Positions 51,424 to 58,948 of a stretch of DNA of 64,000 bases are shown piece by piece; the stretch's first letter is position 1; each line of letters begins with the position of its first letter. Below the pieces are notes generated by a model. The model saw nothing but the letters and a program-made list of their open reading frames with translations. It made no database searches and was not told the origin of the DNA. A program made the position numbers and the translations under genes. Source of the DNA: Bacillus sp. DNRA2 (GTDB taxonomy: Bacteria > Bacillota > Bacilli > Bacillales > Cytobacillaceae); contig NZ_JABAIT010000001.1 of NCBI RefSeq assembly GCF_012843265.1, forward strand, positions 62,001 to 126,000. Reading direction: 5' to 3'.

Positions 51424-52923
51424 TTGCTTAAAAAACTTTTATTAATATGTCTTTTACTGAATTCAGCAACAGTGGGTTTTCATGTTATACAAGCGGAGGA
51501 AATCACTCCACTTCAAGCGACCGAATCAACCCAAATAAATGATCAACAACAACCATCACAGTTAGATGAAAATAAAGAACAAAATTATTCTAATGAAGAT
51601 GAAATAGGTCTAAATAGCCCTGTAGTTGACCAGGACCAATCAACGGATTCTACCGCCCATCCAGTTCAAAATATCGAAGGGAATTACAAAGATGCTGACC
51701 AGGATCAGACAGCAGACAACAAAGTTTGTCAGGATCAAACGGTCCAAGCCTCTGTAGCTTGCCACGAATTGATTGATAGTGATGTTGACGGTCAAATTGG
51801 TCAGGGACAAACGACGAATTTAACAGTTGGTCAAGAGCAAGAGATTAAAGCAGCTGAAGGGATAAAAGTTAACCAAAATTTGAAGGCTGGCATTGATTCG
51901 AAGCAGACTCAAGGTGTACTTTTACCGGACGATGAAATTGATGTTTTACATCAAGAGACGAATGCAACAACAGAGCAATCACAGTCAGTTCTTACCGAAA
52001 ATGGCGCTGAGATCGAGTTCAAGCAGGACACCGACATTACGGTAGCTCAGCTTCAAGACCTTGATGTCGAGGGGGAAAAGGCGGACGAGCAAGAGCAATT
52101 AACCGTTATTGAAGCGGGCCAAAAGCTCGAGGTAGAATCGAATGGTTCAGCAATTTTGAATCAAGCTCAAGCAGCAATTGTTGATGGACTTTTTGTCAAT
52201 ACGCTTCAGGAAGTCGTTCAAGTAGGTGTAACCGTAACGACACAGAACTACTTGGAAATAGTCAAGGATGCTACTGGAGGAGTTGTCAAATTCTTTCAAA
52301 AAATATTCGTGAATGATCAGTTAATTGACAAGAGTGAGAGAGAAACTGCCTTAGAGGTAAAGGATGTTCATGGCGCCTTTCAATCATATGAAAAAGAGTT
52401 CGATTGGGGCAAAGTGATTGTTAAGAACATTGCTGTATTATTTTTAAATGATGAAACATCAGACTATAAAGCGTTTTTAAAAAGTAGTATTTCGCTAGTT
52501 TTTGGTGCTGAGCTATTTGGTTCTCCTGAGCCGAAACCAACGACACCACCAGGCGGCGATGATGAAGAACCAACGACACCACCTGATGATAATAATGGTG
52601 AAGAGCCCACAACACCTCCAGACGATAATAACGGTGGCGAGCCAACGATTCCGCCAATTGATCAGCCAGGGGAGAATCCAACGGTTCCAACTCCAGGCGA
52701 AAATCCAACACCTGTGTCGTCAACCCCAGATTCATCAACACCATCAGTGGTGAAAGCTGCAGCAAGTGCGGCACCTGTGAAAACAGTAACGACGTCAGAC
52801 ACTAAAGCAAATGAACTTCCTAATACGGCAACGAACCATTATAATCTCTTATTATTGGGAATCGTCATAGTTGCGTCGGGTTCAGTGTTAATTTTTCGTA
52901 AATCGAAAAAGTTCACAATTTAA
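51424..52923 (+). CDS. Wall-anchored Gln-rich surface protein (LPNTA)
   Basis: 499 residues, TTG start after AGGAGGG. Signal peptide about 1-25. Residues 30-270 are rich in paired Gln (VDQDQSTDS, ADQDQTADN, GQGQTTNLTVGQEQE, EQSQSVL, LNQAQAAIV) at near-regular spacing, as in the next gene. A globular part follows (about 270-365), then a Pro/Asp linker with two near-identical TTPPDDNNG units and ELPNTAT plus hydrophobic tail RKSKKFTI. Probably anchors or seeds fibres of the neighbouring repeat protein. No family recognised. Confidence 0.8.
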   Translation: MLKKLLLICLLLNSATVGFHVIQAEEITPLQATESTQINDQQQPSQLDENKEQNYSNEDEIGLNSPVVDQDQSTDSTAHPVQNIEGNYKDADQDQTADNKVCQDQTVQASVACHELIDSDVDGQIGQGQTTNLTVGQEQEIKAAEGIKVNQNLKAGIDSKQTQGVLLPDDEIDVLHQETNATTEQSQSVLTENGAEIEFKQDTDITVAQLQDLDVEGEKADEQEQLTVIEAGQKLEVESNGSAILNQAQAAIVDGLFVNTLQEVVQVGVTVTTQNYLEIVKDATGGVVKFFQKIFVNDQLIDKSERETALEVKDVHGAFQSYEKEFDWGKVIVKNIAVLFLNDETSDYKAFLKSSISLVFGAELFGSPEPKPTTPPGGDDEEPTTPPDDNNGEEPTTPPDDNNGGEPTIPPIDQPGENPTVPTPGENPTPVSSTPDSSTPSVVKAAASAAPVKTVTTSDTKANELPNTATNHYNLLLLGIVIVASGSVLIFRKSKKFTI

Positions 52924-52939
52924 TCAAAAATGTTATATA

Positions 52940-52980
52940 CAGCATAATGACTGGGTTTAGCAGCATTATGCTGTTTTTTT
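52940..52980 (+). terminator. Terminator
   Basis: CAGCATAATG ... CATTATGCTG with T7. Confidence 0.9.
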
Positions 52981-53036
52981 ATGGGGGTCGTTCTTTAAAA
53001 AGCACAAGAAAGAAAGAAATCGAGAGGATGGTCTTA

Positions 53037-53049
53037 ATAAAGAACAAAA
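53037..53049 (-). promoter_or_regulatory. Inverted copy of the TTTTGTTCTTTAT motif
   Basis: Lies 122 nt before the repeat-protein gene; shares the 13-mer with the promoter of the anchored partner. Confidence 0.45.
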
Positions 53050-53171
53050 AATCACTCAAAATGACTGAATATAACCAAATTTCCGATTTTTCAAAAAATT
53101 CAATGCGGTAGTATACTAAAGCTCGGAACAGGAAATTCCAATAAAAGTTAACGTGGAGGTCGGTATCAGGT

Positions 53172-54965
53172 ATGGGTCAAAATTACAAACAGGTAAAGAA
53201 CGTACTCAATTGGAAGAAGATCATCGCAACAGGAGCTTTAGTTGGAACACTATTAGCATCAACATCTGCATTTGCAGCAAAGGGTGTTGATCAATTTAAA
53301 GATGCAACTCAAAACGTAAACCAAAATAAATTTGCTGCTGGTTTATTGATTAGCCAACCAACTATTGTTAATGACCATGCATCTCAAACTCAATCAGCGC
53401 TATGGGCTAAGAAATCTGACCAATTCCAATTGTCAGTTTTCAATAGAAACCAAACTGCTGTTGGTGTCGGTGCGTTGATTGGTCAAGCAAACATCGCAGC
53501 AGCTAATGGTTCTCAAGACCAATCGGTTGTAGGTAAAAAGAATGACCAAACACAAGTAAATGTCGTTTCTGATTCACAAGCAGCACTTGGTCTAGGCGTT
53601 TTAATCGGCCAAGCAAATGTTTCAGTAAACAATGGTCACCAACAACAATCAACAATCGGCAAAAAGAATGACCAAACTCAATCTGCTGTAAGCGACACAG
53701 ATCAACTTAACGTTGGTGTAGGTGCGTTAATCGGTCAAATCGATATTGCTGATAATAATAACGTGCAAGCACAAGATTCTGCTGGCATCGGTAATGACCA
53801 AGATCAAGATATTGATAACTACACAGATCAAACTAGTGTGGGCTTAGGTCTATTAGTTGGTCAAGCGCAAATTGCTGCTAACGACAATAATCAAAGCTCT
53901 TCATCAGAAGGATTCTTCAATGAAGACGATCAAGATATCGAAAATGATACGGAGCAAAACCAATTAGCATTAGGCTTATTAATTGGTCAAGCACAAGTAT
54001 CTACTAACGGTTCAGAACAGGTTTCAGGAACTGCTGGTGTTGCAAACGACAACGAGCAAGACGTTGACAACGACACTAATCAATCTCAACTTGGCTTAGG
54101 TGCCCTTGTTGGTCAAGTTCAAGTAGCTGGTAACGAATCTTCCCAAGGTGCATTCTCCGCAGGTCTTGCAAATGATGTTGAGCAAGAAGTAGAAACTGAC
54201 ACTGACCAAACACAAGTAGGTGTACTTGGTGCCCTTCAAGGTCAAGCGTCTGAAAATTCTGCTATTCAATCTGGCGAAGCTGTAGGAGCATTCAATGGTG
54301 TTGAACAAGAAGTTGAAGTTGATACTGAACAAACTCAAGTAGGCGGTCTTGGTGCCCTTCAAGGACAATCTGCTTCAAACACTACTTCACAAGGTGCTCA
54401 AGCAGTTGGAATTGGTAATGACGCTGAGCAAGAAGTAGAAAATGGAATTGAGCAAAACCAAGCTGGTGGTGTACTTGTAGAACAAGCTCAAAACGCTTCT
54501 AACGAATCTTCACAAGAAGCGGTTGTTGTAGGCTTAGGCAATGACGCTGAGCAAGAAGTAGAAAATTGCACAACTCAAGACCAAATTGGTGCAGTTGGTG
54601 CAGCTCAAGCTCAAAATGCTGATAACACTGCTGAACAAGGTGCTGTAGTCGTTGGTATCGGAAATGAAGTTGAGCAAGGAGTAGAAACAAATACTGACCA
54701 AACACAAGCTGGTTTAGGTCCAGTCGATCAAGCTCAAAGCTCTTCAACTGATGTTGCTCAGTCTGCAACAGTTGTAGGAGTTGGTAATGAAGTAGAACAA
54801 GAAGCTGAAGTTGAGGTTACTCAATCTCAAGAAGCTACTGGAAATGCTAACCAAAGCCAAAGCGCTACTAGCAATGTTTCTCAAAATGCGGCAGCTTTCG
54901 GTGCGGGCATTAGCCAATCTTCTTCTTCTAGCTTCACAGTCGTTCAAGGTCAACAAGCTAACTAA
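53172..54965 (+). CDS. Secreted Gln-rich 41-43-residue repeat protein, curlin-like
   Basis: 597 residues. Signal peptide about 1-36 (TSAFA/AKG). The rest is 13 tandem repeats of 41-43 residues. Consensus: GNDxEQ(D/E)VExDTDQTQ, then GxGxLxGQAQ, then NxSQxxxxxxG, so Gln falls at four fixed places per unit. N-terminal repeats are basic (KKNDQTQ), later ones acidic (NDAEQEVE). No sorting signal. Regular Gln/Asn/Gly repeats are a mark of beta-solenoid or amyloid proteins such as curlin CsgA. I recognise no described family. Ends with a Ser-rich FTVVQGQQAN. Confidence 0.8.
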   Translation: MGQNYKQVKNVLNWKKIIATGALVGTLLASTSAFAAKGVDQFKDATQNVNQNKFAAGLLISQPTIVNDHASQTQSALWAKKSDQFQLSVFNRNQTAVGVGALIGQANIAAANGSQDQSVVGKKNDQTQVNVVSDSQAALGLGVLIGQANVSVNNGHQQQSTIGKKNDQTQSAVSDTDQLNVGVGALIGQIDIADNNNVQAQDSAGIGNDQDQDIDNYTDQTSVGLGLLVGQAQIAANDNNQSSSSEGFFNEDDQDIENDTEQNQLALGLLIGQAQVSTNGSEQVSGTAGVANDNEQDVDNDTNQSQLGLGALVGQVQVAGNESSQGAFSAGLANDVEQEVETDTDQTQVGVLGALQGQASENSAIQSGEAVGAFNGVEQEVEVDTEQTQVGGLGALQGQSASNTTSQGAQAVGIGNDAEQEVENGIEQNQAGGVLVEQAQNASNESSQEAVVVGLGNDAEQEVENCTTQDQIGAVGAAQAQNADNTAEQGAVVVGIGNEVEQGVETNTDQTQAGLGPVDQAQSSSTDVAQSATVVGVGNEVEQEAEVEVTQSQEATGNANQSQSATSNVSQNAAAFGAGISQSSSSSFTVVQGQQAN

Positions 54966-54982
54966 TATCGTTTAAACACTTT

Positions 54983-55019
54983 CAGCTCCATCTGGTGTCA
55001 TGCTGGATGGAGCTGTTTT
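54983..55019 (+). terminator. Terminator of the repeat-protein gene
   Basis: CAGCTCCATC ... GATGGAGCTG then TTTTA. Confidence 0.85.
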
Positions 55020-55088
55020 ATGGATTTATTTTACTAAAATCATGCTCGTTAATTAACGTGTTCATAAGCCAATAGGAGGAGTCAAAGA

Positions 55089-55583
55089 ATGATTAAGAAA
55101 ACAGTTAAGTCATTAATCGCAGTTTCCGCAATTTGTGCGGGTCTTGGACTAGGAGTATCAGCAGCGAGTGCAAGTTCTTGGAATAACTCTTCCATCGATG
55201 TTAATCAAACTAGAAGTGGCTGGTCTAGTTTCACACAATTTCAAAAGAGCAATAAAAGCCAAACAGAGGTATCTACTGGTGCTGCTGTAGGACAATCTTC
55301 ATTTATTTCAGGATCTCAAACTCAAGCAGGTACATCAAATGGTCCTGCGACAGCTACTCAAACTCAAGTTCGAACAGTTGATGTTGCGGACGAATTAAAT
55401 GGAAACACTCAAACAACTCAGGCAAGCGGCACTACTGAGCAGACTACAGCAACTGAGGGCCCGACCAAATTAGTACAAAAGCAAAGTACTGTTAATGCAA
55501 CTTTCCATTACCAAGGTAAGCTTATTCAAAAACAAGCGATTCAAAATCACGAATACCAATTCTCATCTGCAGTTTCAAAATAA
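55089..55583 (+). CDS. Small secreted Gln-rich protein, related to the repeat protein
   Basis: 164 residues. Signal peptide about 1-28 (LGVSAASA/SS). Residues 45-80 (FTQFQKSNKSQTEVSTGAAV then GQSSFISGSQTQA) align with one repeat of the 53172 protein (DQFQ...NQTAVGVGALIGQ...GSQDQ). Further TQTQ and QTTQ pairs follow. It is likely a minor subunit, cap or nucleator of the same structure. AGGAGG start signal. Confidence 0.75.
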   Translation: MIKKTVKSLIAVSAICAGLGLGVSAASASSWNNSSIDVNQTRSGWSSFTQFQKSNKSQTEVSTGAAVGQSSFISGSQTQAGTSNGPATATQTQVRTVDVADELNGNTQTTQASGTTEQTTATEGPTKLVQKQSTVNATFHYQGKLIQKQAIQNHEYQFSSAVSK

Positions 55584-55627
55584 TGGATTATAAGTGAATC
55601 CATCATCTTAATTAGATCATATCAGAT

Positions 55628-55656
55628 AACCCGCTTAGTCATGAGCGGGTTGTTAT
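55628..55656 (+). terminator. Terminator
   Basis: AACCCGCT-tagtcatg-AGCGGGTT and a T-rich tail. Confidence 0.8.
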
Positions 55657-55802
55657 ATTTTCTTCCAATATATTTCCTTCTTTAGAAAATTCATTATTTT
55701 GCCCCTTTTAAAAATACTAATTGTGTCAAATGTCGTTTACGTACATTTCAATCTTCGGTATGCTTTTCCAAATGAAACTACATATTAACATGTAGAAAGG
55801 CA

Positions 55803-57086
55803 GTGGAGATTTTGAAATCATTTTTTAAAAATTATCGCTTCACGCTAATTTTACTGTGTTCCATTATCATCGGAGGTGGTGCTGGTCTTGCTTATGGACC
55901 GGATGCTGCTGTCGTCAAGCCATTTGGAGATTTGTTCCTCAATTTAATGTTTATGATGATTGTGCCATTAGTATTTTTCAGTATTGCTTCGGCGATTGCC
56001 AACATGAATGGGATGAAGCGACTCGGCAAAATTATGGGCAGCATTTTAGTCGTATTTTTAATAACGGCGTCTGTGTCTGCAATTCTTGGTTTTATTGGGA
56101 CTACAATCATTGAGCCGATTAAAAATGCCGATATCTCTGCTATCAAAGCAGTGATGAGTGCAGCAGAAGAACCCGAAACGGAGGCCGTACCCTTTTTAAG
56201 TCAGCTTGTTAACACCTTTACCGTTTCTGATTTTTCCAACCTATTATCCAGAAGTAATATGCTCCAATTAATCGTCTTCTCCTTACTGTTCGGCGTTTCT
56301 ACCGCGCTGATTGGCGAAAAAGGGAAGCCAGTGGCTGACTTCTTATCCGCAGCCACTCAAGTGATGATGAAAATGGTCAACCTGATTATGTATTACGCGC
56401 CGATTGGACTGGGCTGCTATTTTGCTGCAGTCATCGGTGAATTAGGACCACAGATATTAGAGGGCTATGCCCGTTCATTTGTACTGTACCTGATTTTAAC
56501 TGTGATTTATTATTTCGGCTTCTTCACTTTGTATGCATTCTTTGCTGGAGGTAAGGACGGCGTCAAGATTTTCTGGAAAAACGCGATCACTCCTTCGATC
56601 ACGGCCATTGCAACTTGCTCAAGTGCAGCCTGTATTCCGGTCAACCTTGCCGCTGTTAAAAAAATGGGCGTACCAAAGGATATCGGTGAAACAATCATAC
56701 CTCTTGGTGCTAACACCCACAAAGATGGATCCGTATTTGGCGGAGTTCTGAAAATCGTCTTCTTGTTTGCGCTGTTTGGCAAGGACTTAACAAGTATTTC
56801 TAGCATTTTAAGCATTATTGCTGTTTCCTTCTTAGTTGGAGCCGTTATGGGTGCTATACCTGGGGGTGGTATGATTGGCGAAATGCTCATCATCAGCGTG
56901 TACGGCTTCCCGCCTGAGGTGCTGCCAATTATTGCCGTCATCAGCACCATTATCGATGCCCCGGCGACATTACTAAATTCCACCGGCAACACCGTCTGTG
57001 CGATGCTGGTAACGCGCATCGTCGAAGGGAAGGACTGGCTCAAGAAAGCAGGCCTCGTCCCAAAGCGTAAAGTAAAAGCTGTTTAA
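55803..57086 (+). CDS. Dicarboxylate/amino acid:cation symporter (DAACS)
   Basis: 427 residues, eight membrane segments. Family motifs: MIVPLVFFSIASAIANM, the Ser-rich reentrant loop CSSAACIPVNL, PLGANTHKDGS (substrate and Na+ site), and a late DAPATLLNSTGNTVCAMLVTR. Imports C4-dicarboxylates or glutamate/aspartate with Na+ or H+. GTG 55803 or TTG 55812 may be the start. Confidence 0.88.
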   Translation: MEILKSFFKNYRFTLILLCSIIIGGGAGLAYGPDAAVVKPFGDLFLNLMFMMIVPLVFFSIASAIANMNGMKRLGKIMGSILVVFLITASVSAILGFIGTTIIEPIKNADISAIKAVMSAAEEPETEAVPFLSQLVNTFTVSDFSNLLSRSNMLQLIVFSLLFGVSTALIGEKGKPVADFLSAATQVMMKMVNLIMYYAPIGLGCYFAAVIGELGPQILEGYARSFVLYLILTVIYYFGFFTLYAFFAGGKDGVKIFWKNAITPSITAIATCSSAACIPVNLAAVKKMGVPKDIGETIIPLGANTHKDGSVFGGVLKIVFLFALFGKDLTSISSILSIIAVSFLVGAVMGAIPGGGMIGEMLIISVYGFPPEVLPIIAVISTIIDAPATLLNSTGNTVCAMLVTRIVEGKDWLKKAGLVPKRKVKAV

Positions 57087-57090
57087 ATGA

Positions 57091-57128
57091 AAAAAAGCGA
57101 TGACTTTTTTGGGAGTCGTCGCTTTTTT
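57091..57128 (+). terminator. Terminator of the symporter gene
   Basis: AAAAGCGATGACT / AGTCGTCGCTTTTTT. Confidence 0.85.
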
Positions 57129-57197
57129 GCTTTTATTAAAATAAAGATTTTTCTGGTTTCCGTTTCAAGTTTCAGTGGTTTTTGCCTCGCCCAAAGT

Positions 57198-57722
57198 CTA
57201 ATCGGTGATAAACTTATAGCGCAAAATGGCCGCGAGTCCTGCCCCATGTGAAAATTCACCATTCTTCACTAAATCCTTCAATTCCGCCATCGTAAGCTCG
57301 TGAACTTCAATCTGCTCACTGCTCTCCAAGTTTTGCTGTGTTTTCGTCAAACCAGCCGCTGCGAATAAGTGGATTTCTTCACTTGTTGACCCAGGTGATG
57401 GATAAAAACTTCCCAACTCAAGCCAATCTTCAGCAATATAACCCGTTTCTTCCTCTAATTCACGCTTTGCAGTTTCAAGTGGCAGGCTATTTTGGTCGAT
57501 ACCCCCTGCGGGTAATTCCCATTGCCAGCTTTTAAGCGCATGGCGATATTGCTTTAAGCAAAGAACTTTGTGCTCATTTGTAATCGGAAGGATGCAAACC
57601 CCTTTGGCAAAATCAAGATAGGCAAAGGTCTTTTCCTCACCATTCGGGAGAATCACTTCATCTATCGTAATCCCGTAACGATCAATCTGTTTTCGGTCAG
57701 TGCTTTTAATTTTCCAAACCAT
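57198..57722 (-). CDS. Nudix hydrolase, ADP-ribose pyrophosphatase-like
   Basis: 174 residues. Nudix box GGIDQNSLPLETAKRELEEE plus TGY (the G-to-E loop is one to two residues longer than the textbook form). The following FYPSPGSTSEEIHLF fits ADP-ribose/NDP-sugar pyrophosphatases. Mg2+-dependent. Confidence 0.85.
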   Translation of the reverse strand: MVWKIKSTDRKQIDRYGITIDEVILPNGEEKTFAYLDFAKGVCILPITNEHKVLCLKQYRHALKSWQWELPAGGIDQNSLPLETAKRELEEETGYIAEDWLELGSFYPSPGSTSEEIHLFAAAGLTKTQQNLESSEQIEVHELTMAELKDLVKNGEFSHGAGLAAILRYKFITD

Positions 57723-57804
57723 TATGTATATTCACCTCGTTTTCATTGTAAGCGCCCAGCCCCAAAACAGCAAATCTCCGTTTTTTTCCAGTAAGCCGGT
57801 TTTT

Positions 57805-58095
57805 TACGTGAAAAAGTGCAGGAAGTGTATCATAGAACCGGTCTAAGAAACAGTTCAACGTGAAAAAGTGCAGGAAGTGTATCATAGAGCAAGTCTAAGA
57901 AACAGTTTGACGTGAAAAAGCGAAGGAAGTGTATCATAGAACCGGTCTAAGAAACAGTTCAATGTGAAAAAGTGCAGGAAGTGTATCATAGAGCAAGTCT
58001 AAGAAACAGTTTGACGTGAAAAAGCGAAGGAAGTGTATCATAGAGCAAGTCTAAGAAACAGTTCAACGTGAAAAAGGGAAGGAAATATTTCATAG
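57805..58095 (+). repeat. 52-bp tandem array 3
   Basis: GTCTAAGAAACAGTT starts at 57841, 57893, 57945, 57997 and 58049, an exact 52-bp step; two unit variants (ACCGGTCTAAG and GCAAGTCTAAG) alternate. Same length and layout as arrays 1 and 2. It fills most of the gap 57723-58296. Confidence 0.9.
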
Positions 58096-58296
58096 AACAA
58101 ATGTAAGGGACATTTTTACAAAGATGGGTATTAAGTTTAATGAAAAGTATCCTTTTTGCAAAGGTCTAATCAATGTTTTTTCAACTAACATAAATTTGTG
58201 GAAAAGCTTTCATAAACAAGACAAATTTGAGGCTAGGTGTTAGCCTTTAAAAGATAGAAAATAGAAGTGTACAGATAAAATAGGGAGGATCAGAGA

Positions 58297-58698
58297 ATGA
58301 AAGGCTATTTATCTTTGATGTTTGGGAGTTTGATTATTGCAGTAATGCTTATGATGCCAGGGAATAGTGCTCAGGCTGAAGAACCGGTAACTACGCCATC
58401 GCAAGAATCGGAAGATGGCCATTGTGGATGCGATGTTGAGTTTTTAACAGGTGCGCAAAGAAATAAAATTGCTGCAGAGCTTAATAGTAGTGATGCGTTT
58501 AAAGTTGTAAAGAATAGTTTAGAGAAACAAGGGTACGAGTGGAATGGGTCTGGTGCTACTGAAATTATCATCAATCATTCTATGGGTGATGTGATTTTTG
58601 TTGGTGCAATGTTTACAGCTGAGGACGGTCTGGTTTATGCAGCGGGATATTTGTATAATGGTGGACAGTTCATAAATTTGGGCATTGCACCTTATTAA
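58297..58698 (+). CDS. Secreted protein of unknown function
   Basis: 133 residues. Signal peptide about 1-27 (GNSAQA/EE). Mature part: HCGCDVEFLTGAQRNKIAAE, SSDAFKVVKNSLEKQGYEW, then a beta-rich end. The LTGAQRNKI...FK.V...LEKQGY pattern recalls propeptides of halocin C8-like bacteriocins, but no Cys-rich bacteriocin follows, so only a weak suggestion. AGGGAGG start signal. Confidence 0.6.
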   Translation: MKGYLSLMFGSLIIAVMLMMPGNSAQAEEPVTTPSQESEDGHCGCDVEFLTGAQRNKIAAELNSSDAFKVVKNSLEKQGYEWNGSGATEIIINHSMGDVIFVGAMFTAEDGLVYAAGYLYNGGQFINLGIAPY

Positions 58699-58744
58699 GA
58701 ATAATAGATTAGCTATTTATTAAGTGGTAATTACAGCATTAATA

Positions 58745-58778
58745 AGGGGGTGTTCCAAACCTTGGACACCCCCTTTTT
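58745..58778 (+). terminator. Terminator of the secreted-protein gene
   Basis: GGGGGTGTTCCAA-acc-TTGGACACCCCC then T5. Confidence 0.9.
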
Positions 58779-58875
58779 GCGTATCGGTCTTTTAACATGT
58801 TCGTTGATTTTCGTTCCAACGGCCAGGAAGTTCGAGAACGATAAACAGAAGAAGGTTAAATAAATATAGGCAAAG

Positions 58876-58932
58876 AAAAAAGCTGAACCAAAAAAAGTCG
58901 GTAATAACGACCCATTGGGACAGCTTTTTTTA
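58876..58932 (-). terminator. Terminator of the molybdoenzyme gene
   Basis: AAAAAAGCTG ... CAGCTTTTTTT enclosing a GTCG/CGAC stem; usable on both strands. Confidence 0.65.
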
Positions 58933-58948
58933 TAATCAGTTGTAATTC

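Noticed and set aside
52421-52774. Minus-strand frame with Leu/His-rich repeats opposite the Pro-rich linker
   Set aside because: Artefact of reading the repetitive linker codons on the opposite strand; likewise at 54096-54368 and 54499-54768.
58297-58698. Possible bacteriocin precursor
   Set aside because: Only the propeptide-like part is present, with no Cys-rich mature peptide and no immunity or transport genes; kept as a secreted protein of unknown function.
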